Position numbers and translations under genes: made by a program
NCBI GenBank assembly: GCA_029204225.1
Contig: CM055109.1
Location: forward strand, 5,895,053-5,959,052
Length of the DNA: 64,000 nucleotides
Source of the DNA: Diphasiastrum complanatum
Taxonomy: Eukaryota; Streptophyta; Lycopodiopsida; Lycopodiales; Lycopodiaceae
Direction: 5' to 3'
Notes under the pieces: model-generated
What the model was told of the DNA's origin: nothing
What the model saw: the letters and a program-made list of their open reading frames with translations, nothing else
Databases searched by the model: none
Shown here: positions 58,060 to 64,000 of the stretch, in pieces
Layout of the letters: each line of letters opens with the position of its first letter
Position numbering within the stretch: the stretch's first letter is position 1

Positions 58060-59330
58060 CGAGTAAGTCGGATGCATGAGCAAGGGGTTCAGACTCCAAG
58101 TCTTCAATATCTCTGGCCTTATGGGACTTCATCTTTTTAATGGCTACAAGTACCATATCGGATGTGAAGAAGGAGAACTCAGATGGTCGTGGAGATATAG
58201 AGATAGATGAGTTGGTGGGGATGGTATATAAGCTAGTAGCGTAAGCGGGCCAAATGCGGAGGTCTTCCAAGAGAGGTGGTGGAGAGCGGGGAATGAAGTC
58301 ACGCCAGAAAGCGCCCAAGGAAGAACTGAAAAGACGGTCAATAAGATGTTTCCCTTCAGGGTCATCATAGGCGCTCATTTTTACGACGGAGTACATGGTG
58401 GTAAGAGCGTCAGGAAGATCGAAGTAGATGCAGAGCATGGATACGTGAATGGGTTACTAACTGATGAAGAGAACGACACTCGGTATCGTACTAGGGAGGG
58501 TGCAGTGGTCGAGGTGTGTGTCGAGTTTCGCTGGGATGGGGCTTGGTGGGGAAGGTTAGTGAAGCGGCAATGTGGAGGGAGGTGGTGAGAAAAGAAGCCT
58601 GGATGTCGACTAGACTATCATGAGGAAAGGAGTGTAAAAGCGAAGCCAGGGACTACTGGTATAGTGGCATGTAAATGGTCAAATGTGTATTTGGGTGCCC
58701 CAAACTGTCTTCGGAAGTCCTGGTAACTCCAAACATATCACTGTCAAGGGCACGAACACGAAGCTGATCCGTGGTGTCAAAGAACTTTGTCTGTCGCGAA
58801 GGTGTCTGGGCATTAAAATCCCCAGTGAGGAGAATATGGCCCCGCTCTGCAAATTCGATAATATCCGGTGAGAGGTCTTGATATGGAGATCCAATACCCT
58901 CAGCAAAAGACGAAGACTTTGGTGGAAAGTAACATGCTGCAATAAAAAGATCTCTATCCAAATCAATATCTTGGCCCACAATGCGAGTCCATATATAGCG
59001 GGCCTGCTCGTCATGTCTGATGAAGTCAAGACTCGAGTGGAGAGACTCTCTGTATAAGCATGCAACCCCTCCTGAACCACGGCCACTATCTAGTCTCTCG
59101 TCGGAATACTGAGTCCCATCTATATCCAGGAAAAGAAGAAAATCCTCGCTCTGGGCTCTCGCGTGTCTCCATAAGGAATAATATATCTCGGCCAGTAATA
59201 AAATCAACCAGGTCCCCCACAATAGAAGATGAATGTATGCCAGCACAGTTACACACTCCAATTTGAAGGCAATGTGGATGGGGCCCCGAGTGCTCCCAAC
59301 CCCGGGCACCCCTAATCCCTAACTATTGAG
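58060..59330 (-). pseudogene. LINE copy H, endonuclease and linker region
   Basis: Minus strand. GTWLILLLAEIYYSLWRHAR near the start; RYIWTRIVGQDIDLDRDLFI, GHILLTGDFNAQTPSRQTKF (GDFNA endonuclease motif) and then, in another frame, FWRDFIPRSPPPLLEDLRIW and MVLVAIKKMKSHKARDIEDL, the linker before RT. It is the same family as the copy at 50423-54517, where FWREFIPRAPPPLLDDLHIW is the matching segment. A deletion removes the SDH part of the endonuclease, and RT is missing because the segment is cut by the LTR at 58059. Confidence 0.88.
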
Positions 59331-59344
59331 TTCAAAGAAGATAA

Positions 59345-60548
59345 GTGTCGGCCTCAACTCATATCTTGAAGGGGGACAGCCCTCACACTGTGAATGTTGA
59401 AGTTTTTCCAGATTTGGTACCATCTTCTATTGCTGGAGATAAGGGGCAGCAATCAACCAATTTCGACCTGCCCAACACCTCATCAAGTTTAGAGCCTAAT
59501 GTTCATCAAGAACCACCCGTTGTTGCTCAAAATCAGCCTGCAGGAACTTTTGGACAGCAAGGACCAGTTTTGGAAGATCTTGGACAGCCAAGTGCGGTGT
59601 CGGAGGATCTTGGACAGCAAATTGTAAGAAGAGACATGGCTGTTGGACAGCCCAAAACAGTCCCACGGTGGCTGTTGTCGACTTTGCGGGACAGGAAAGT
59701 AAGTTCATTTTATGATGGAAAGACACGTGCCTCTACAAACTCAGTGGACTATGCTGATTTTTCAGATTTTGCTCTTACATCTCATGGAGATGTTGCAGAA
59801 GAACCTATTTTCTATGAGCAGACCAAGGGAGTAAAACATTGGGAGGATGCGATGCAAGATGAGTATGACTCATAGATGAAGAACCAGATTTGGGTTCTTG
59901 TTGATCTTCCTCATGGGAAGAAGGCAATTGGTTCTAAATGGGTATACAAAATCAAGTATAAGGCAGATGGTATCATTGAAAGGTACAAGGCAAGGCTCGT
60001 TGCCAAAGGCTATGCTCAGCAAAAGGGGATTGATTATGAGGAGACTTTTTCTCCTACTGCTCGGATGACTACCGTGAGGGTAGTAACCTCTTTGGCTGCC
60101 CACTTTGGTTGGCGTTTGCGGCAACTTGACATAAAAACAACATTCCTCAATGGTGATCTCAATGAGGAAGTGTACCTTCAACAACCGGCTGGTTTTTTGG
60201 TTGAAGGCCAAGAAGATAAAGTTTGTCTTCTCAAGAAGGCACTTTATGGACTGAAGCAAGCTCCGAGGATGTGGTATCAAAAGATACATGCCTACTTTTG
60301 TGATCGAGGGTTTACTAATAGTCCTAGCGAATCTACTCTTAATGTCAAGCATACTTCAGATTATATCATCATGATTTTGCTTTATGTTGATGATATTATT
60401 ATTACGGGAAGTAATGAGCAGCAGATTGATGCCGTAATACTCGATCTTGGTATGGTGTTTGAAACCTCAGATTTAGGCCTATTGCACTTTTATCTTGGTC
60501 TTGAATTTGTACAATAAGGGGCTAGAATTTTCATCTCTCAAGCAATGT
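59345..60548 (+). pseudogene. Ty1/copia reverse transcriptase fragment
   Basis: Plus strand. A Ser/Gln-rich linker with three GQ.G.VLEDLGQ-like repeats (59550-59625) leads to KHWEDAMQDEYDS, a TAG at 59873, then NQIWVLVDLPHGKKAIGSKW, KARLVAKGYAQQKGIDYEET, RQLDIKTTFLNGDLNEEVYL (first catalytic Asp), LLKKALYGLKQAPRMWYQKI and MILLYVDDIIITGSNEQQID (catalytic YVDD). GLLHFYLGLEFVQ ends at a stop at 60515. The RT core is intact in sequence but lacks integrase upstream and RNase H downstream; the left edge abuts a LINE and the right edge a hAT flank at about 60549. Confidence 0.92.
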
Positions 60549-61485
60549 TTCGAGGGCTCGTTTCATATGTCGTTTCGAAACGCGTTTGAAACGACTGGTT
60601 TTGGTTTGAAACGGAATTTCTTTTTTAGGTTTTTTTTTTTTTTTTGAATGTGTTTTTGAGGGTTTACACATGTCATACACAGTCCGGTAACAAGTAGATA
60701 CATCCAATTTCATGAGAATGCTCTAGAGAATGCAATTCAAGAGGAGAAGCTGTAGTATTAGGATTCAGTATGTGTTCACTGCCAATTGGTCACAACTTAG
60801 TGCTCACTTGACACTTTCCTCAGTCAATTATTGATATTGTCACCATTCATCATACATATTACAGTCTCAATTTTCAAACATCCAGGAACTTCCAAAAATT
60901 GTAAAGTTTAAACAGTAAAGTTACAAACTAATAACTATTATCTATAGAAGTTAGAACTTTCAACTTTCAACTTACGACTTACTACTTAGTACTTAGAAGT
61001 TACTAGTTAGTACTTACAAGTTTGAAGTTACAAGTTACAACTTACAAATTACAAATTACAATGCACTGACCACTAACTTGGAAGTAACTTAAAGTTGGCA
61101 GTGGGCACTAAGTTCTAACTTCTAAGTAATAAGTAGTAAGTTCTAACTAGTATTAAGTAACTACTAACAATTTCGAATTTACAAATCAGACTTCAGTGAA
61201 TCACAAATTACAATTCAAGAGTCAAAATTTTAAACTTTAAAGTTAAAAGTAAACTGTAAAAGCAATGATGCTATCATGCTGCATAAATAACAAGAGTGTC
61301 AAGCGTGGCCTCGGCCCTCAAGGCTCAAGCCTGAGGCCCCATGAGTCTGAAGTCAACTGTCATATGTAAACAGTAATATGTATAACTATTATGCTAAAGC
61401 ACTCAGCCTAGAGTATGCCACTAATAACTATCATCTATGATCTATGCTGAGCATTGAGTGCCCCCCCCCAATGCCCATCCAGGCT
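60549..61485. repeat. Left flank of the hAT element, AT-rich ACTTACAA/AATTACAA repeats
   Basis: Starts with GTTTCGAGGGCTCGTTTC and a palindromic CGTTTCGAAACG, then from about 60900 to 61260 variants of CTTACAAGTT, AATTACAA, ACTTAGTAC and AGTTCTAACT recur at short intervals. Similar repeats fill the introns of the hAT gene at 61790-61870 and 62620-62790. No coding motif is seen. Confidence 0.45.
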
Positions 61486-61731
61486 CTAGCCTCTAGCTGC
61501 CCGCCTTGAACGCTGTCGTCGTGGAGGCACTGGCTTGTCCTCAGGCTCAATGTCATCCTCCCCATCATCAATGTCACCCTCATCCTCCTCATCCGATCCC
61601 TCACCCTCAGTGGCGGATTCCTCATCTGAGTGACTCTCAGAGGTGTCTGAGACTGCTGCATGGCTCGGGCCCTCTCCTGCGCTCCTGGTCCTGCGTGCTG
61701 CAGCTCGGGTGGTAAGCCCTGCGCAATGCAC
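61486..61731 (-). pseudogene. hAT transposase, acidic C-terminal tail exon
   Basis: Minus strand. After a CAG acceptor at about 61731: GLTTRAAARRTRSAGEGPSH, SDEESATEGEGSDEEDEGDI, DDGEDDIEPEDKPVPP, then a basic RRQRSRRAARG end and stop. Basic-acidic-basic composition fits a nuclear tail. Acidic tails after the hAT dimerisation domain occur in plant DUF659/hAT-like proteins. Confidence 0.55.
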
Positions 61732-61904
61732 ACAAGGAAATTGGAATCAGGACTTAGGCTCGACTCTCGAGTCTCAACATGTCATATTACTTGTAAGTTT
61801 TAACTTACAATTTACAAATTACAAATTAGTAATTACAATTTACAATCTACTAATCTACTATCTAGTATCTCTACAAAATTTCAAAGTACTAGAAGCCTAC
61901 TAAT

Positions 61905-62060
61905 GTAACGCAGTGAATCGGGGAATTGGGCATCAAAATCAACCTGCAGCTGCTAAGGCCTCCGATGGAGTAGAGCATAGACATCCTCCTCCTCTTGTGA
62001 TCTTGGTGGCAAGTCCGGAACCTTTGCCACATCGATCTCATCGGGATTAACCTACAAAAA
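61905..62060 (-). pseudogene. hAT transposase, short exon
   Basis: Minus strand. After TTTTTGTAG: VNPDEIDVAKVPDLPPRSQE, EEDVYALLHRRP, then a stop. The DPDEID/NPDEID-like sequence commonly follows the hAT dimerisation exon in plant relatives. The phase of the preceding donor does not match this frame, so at least one indel separates them. Confidence 0.5.
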
Positions 62061-62289
62061 TTGAAATTAAACCAAGATTTCAATTCTCAATAGTAAGTAC
62101 TAGTAAACGATTTAAAAAAAATAGCAAATTTGAAATGTAAATGTTGAAAGTTGAAACTTGAAGCCTGAAGGTTCTAACTTCTTAGTGTAGAGTCTAGACT
62201 TTACTATCTAGACAAATCATGATTCATGGTACATACTAGACTCTATAGAATTCAGATTAATGATTTAATCATGAATCATGATTCATTAC

Positions 62290-62585
62290 CTGTATGGGCT
62301 CCCCCAGTCTCTCTCAGCTTCTTCACAAGCCGTAGGTTGGCATGCACATACACCAACCTCTCCAGCTGCGCAGTAGAAAGTCTGTTCCTCCTCTTCGTAT
62401 GAATCAGAGAGAACACACTCCAATTTCTCTCACATGCAACTGCTACGCAATCTTGTGAGAGGACGCGGATGGCAAGTTTTTGCAACTTGGGAACATCATT
62501 CCCATACTTCATCCACCATGAAACAGGGCGCGATTGCCCTTCCCTCAGCATGGCAGCTGCACGACCGAAATCGAGGCGCTCGGTC
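62290..62585 (-). pseudogene. hAT transposase, C-terminal dimerisation domain exon
   Basis: Minus strand, from an acceptor ATTCAG at 62586 to a donor CATACAG/GTAATG: LDFGRAAAMLREGQSRPVSW, WMKYGNDVPKLQKLAIRVLS, QDCVAVACERNWSVFSLIHT, KRRNRLSTAQLERLVYVHAN. W(W)..(Y/H)G...P.L...A...LSQ......ERNWS.F..IH.KRRNRL is the hAT dimerisation signature (the family usually has SS.CERNWS; here VACERNWS). In hAT elements this part is needed for transposase oligomerisation. Confidence 0.88.
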
Positions 62586-62798
62586 CTGAATATTCAACAT
62601 TCATCACCATTCAAATTTCAAAATATATTAGTAAATACTAAATGCTTACAAGTTACTACTATTAAGCAGCTAGCTTAAGCCTTAGACTTCAAAGTTCATA
62701 CATATTACATATACATACTACTGTCTACATAGATGAATACATATTACATACCTGGGTCTTGAATGCATATTACAATTTACTAATTACATAGTACATAC

Positions 62799-62928
62799 CT
62801 GAATAAATTCAAGTCATCCATGAGTGCATCCTGATCGCTGGGATCAGGATAGATAGAGGAGACGTAGGAATGCCATCCTTGCTTGAGCTCTCAATCATGG
62901 AATTGATCAGGCCCCTTACTTCTTCTTT
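62799..62928 (-). pseudogene. hAT transposase, exon upstream of the dimerisation domain
   Basis: Minus strand. Acceptor TTTGCAG, then KEEVRGLINSMIESSSKDG; after a one-base frame change, QGWHSYVSSIYPDPSDQDAL, MDDLNLFR, ending at TTCAG/GTATGT. The joined junction NLFRTERLDFGRAAA is phase-correct with the next exon. The frameshift shows that this copy is dead or that the gene model needs a small correction. Confidence 0.6.
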
Positions 62929-63116
62929 CTGCAAACAATCAGGACTCAGGAGTGAAGTTTGAGGCTTGAGCATTCAAGTCTCAAGATTCAAGAACTATTA
63001 AGTTTTAACTAAATTCTAATCATGAATGTCAATGAACATTGAAGATTCAAGAATCAACTTTGAAACTTTTAACGTAGTTACTCGACTCTAGTAATATACC
63101 TGTCAGGAGCCATGGT

Positions 63117-63560
63117 GGTGCAACTCTGAAAACTCTGAAGCTGCTCTCCCAGCTTATCCATAAACTCATAAGGAAGGCCTAAGGTGGAACCCTCTCTATC
63201 AGTAAGGCAAAGCACACTATAGATAGGCTGATGCCCTGGATGTATTGAAGACCATAATCTTGGTATTCATAGTATTAACCCTCAAAACTCCATCTGATGC
63301 AAAAAGCATGAAGACTGTCCAACTGTCTTTGGAGGCCCTCTCTAGTTGTGTTGTGAAGACTAGAGCCAAATCACTGGCATAGAGGAGGATGGCAATCAAA
63401 ATGTCTTCAAGACTACAACCTGCATCATTGCACTACTCATTAACTTTTTGAAGCTCATCAATATATAATCCAAATAGTGTGGAGGAGAGGGAGCAACTTT
63501 GTTTGACCCCTATGGTGCTTCATGTATGCTATGAGATGCCTATGTCAGTAAAGCAACCAA
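63117..63560 (-). pseudogene. LINE copy I, reverse transcriptase scrap with broken catalytic box
   Basis: Minus strand. VKQ.CSLS.TLFGLYIDELQK-like sequence at about 63510-63440, then ILIAILLYASDLALVFTTQL and VLRVNTMNTKIMVFNTSRAS. It aligns in order with the RT at 51630-51900 of the larger copy (ILIAILLYADDVVLVSRT). YASD replaces YADD, so the first Asp of the catalytic pair is lost. Both ends are truncated. Confidence 0.85.
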
Positions 63561-63930
63561 CAGACTTGCGGCTGCTTAACTTGATTTTAAATGACAGAGA
63601 AGAGTGTGGCCAAGTCTGGTCGATACGAGTTTGGGTAGGTGGTGCTTTCCAACATCGTAAAGTTCATGGATCAACGAGGATAAATTTTGAGGATGCTTCT
63701 TGAGTGGGAGCATTGAGAAAATACAATATGCATCCTCGATGTGATTGCAAGTGGTAGCAAAGCCTTCATTAGGGCAGCAATCAACATTTCTAACAAGCTA
63801 CGTAACATCCTTAAAAAGCAAAATCCAAAACATTTGCAAACAACGCAATTACTGGTTGGCATTACTAGCCCTCACAACTATGATACGGGCCTCTACGAGT
63901 CTTGTTTGTTACAGGTGACTACGACTTAAT
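63561..63930. other. No gene recognised
   Basis: Mixed sequence with short open frames without motifs, between the LINE scrap and the terminal hairpin. Confidence 0.4.
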
Positions 63931-63990
63931 AAATGTTTTGCCTTGCCACCTTGTACTCATCGAAGTACAAGGTGGCAAGGCAAAACATTT
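63931..63990. repeat. Perfect inverted repeat, 27-bp arms, 6-base loop
   Basis: The left arm 63931-63957 (starting AAATGTTTTGCCTTGCC) is the exact reverse complement of the right arm 63964-63990. The loop is CATCGA. Pairing stops at a T/G mismatch immediately outside. A 60-base palindrome without a single mismatch is far from chance. It could be a foldback-type terminal structure, a small hairpin-RNA locus, or an assembly or ligation artefact. Confidence 0.9.
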
Positions 63991-64000
63991 GATGAAGACT

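Overview
The window is nuclear DNA from a plant, most probably a flowering plant with a large, transposon-rich genome. The evidence is one plant-type host gene with GT-AG introns up to 6.5 kb, many plant-style LTR retrotransposons (Ty1/copia, Ty3/gypsy Tat-like and chromovirus-like) primed by initiator-Met tRNA sites, LINEs, a hAT transposon, and long GA/CT microsatellites. The species cannot be fixed from the sequence; a woody or early-diverging angiosperm is only a guess.

Region 1 (1-14.4 kb) is a retrotransposon graveyard. It holds a Copia RNase H scrap (60-586), a gag scrap (about 2140-2345), a Copia integrase piece (3549-4370), a 3.2-kb block with coding potential on the minus strand that I cannot assign (5155-8344), and the 3' half of a Tat-like gypsy element on the plus strand (8462 to past 11510: end of RT, RNase H, integrase, a 24/25-bp minisatellite, polypurine tract, start of the 3' LTR). 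Simple-sequence and minisatellite arrays follow (12.4-14.4 kb).

Region 2 (14.4-42.7 kb) holds the only convincing host gene. It is a plus-strand TPR plus DnaJ-domain protein, which I reconstruct as 11 coding exons from 18049 to 42706 (4899 coding bases, 1633 codons). Every splice junction is canonical and every phase matches. It resembles the large plant TPR/DnaJ co-chaperones related to the Arabidopsis genes At2g41520 and At5g12430: a long low-complexity N-terminal half, several TPRs, then a J domain with an HPD motif. The last exon of the family is not visible after the donor at 42707. Its introns carry LINE copies (mostly antisense), a Copia LTR with a gag remnant, and a possible hAT-like piece.

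Region 3 (42.7-64 kb) is almost all nested transposons: a LINE 3' part (43.9-44.9 kb), a 331-bp GA array, a minus-strand gypsy element (45.3-50.4 kb), a nearly full-length minus-strand LINE (50.4-54.5 kb), a gag-only non-autonomous LTR element with recognisable LTRs (54518-58059), another LINE piece (58.06-59.3 kb), a Copia reverse transcriptase (59.3-60.5 kb), a spliced hAT transposase C-terminus on the minus strand (61.5-62.9 kb), a dead LINE RT piece (63.1-63.6 kb), and a perfect 27-bp-arm hairpin at the right edge.

Most noteworthy: the GA/CT microsatellites beside the LINE copies are the tails of those LINEs, and they sit next to a small 3' hairpin whose stem changes sequence but stays paired; the gag-only LTR element keeps a long non-pol C-terminal reading frame; the 5.1-8.3 kb minus-strand block is unassigned; and the TPR/DnaJ gene either continues across more than 21 kb of transposons or has lost its end. 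All boundaries, percentages and homologies were judged by eye, without alignment or database search.
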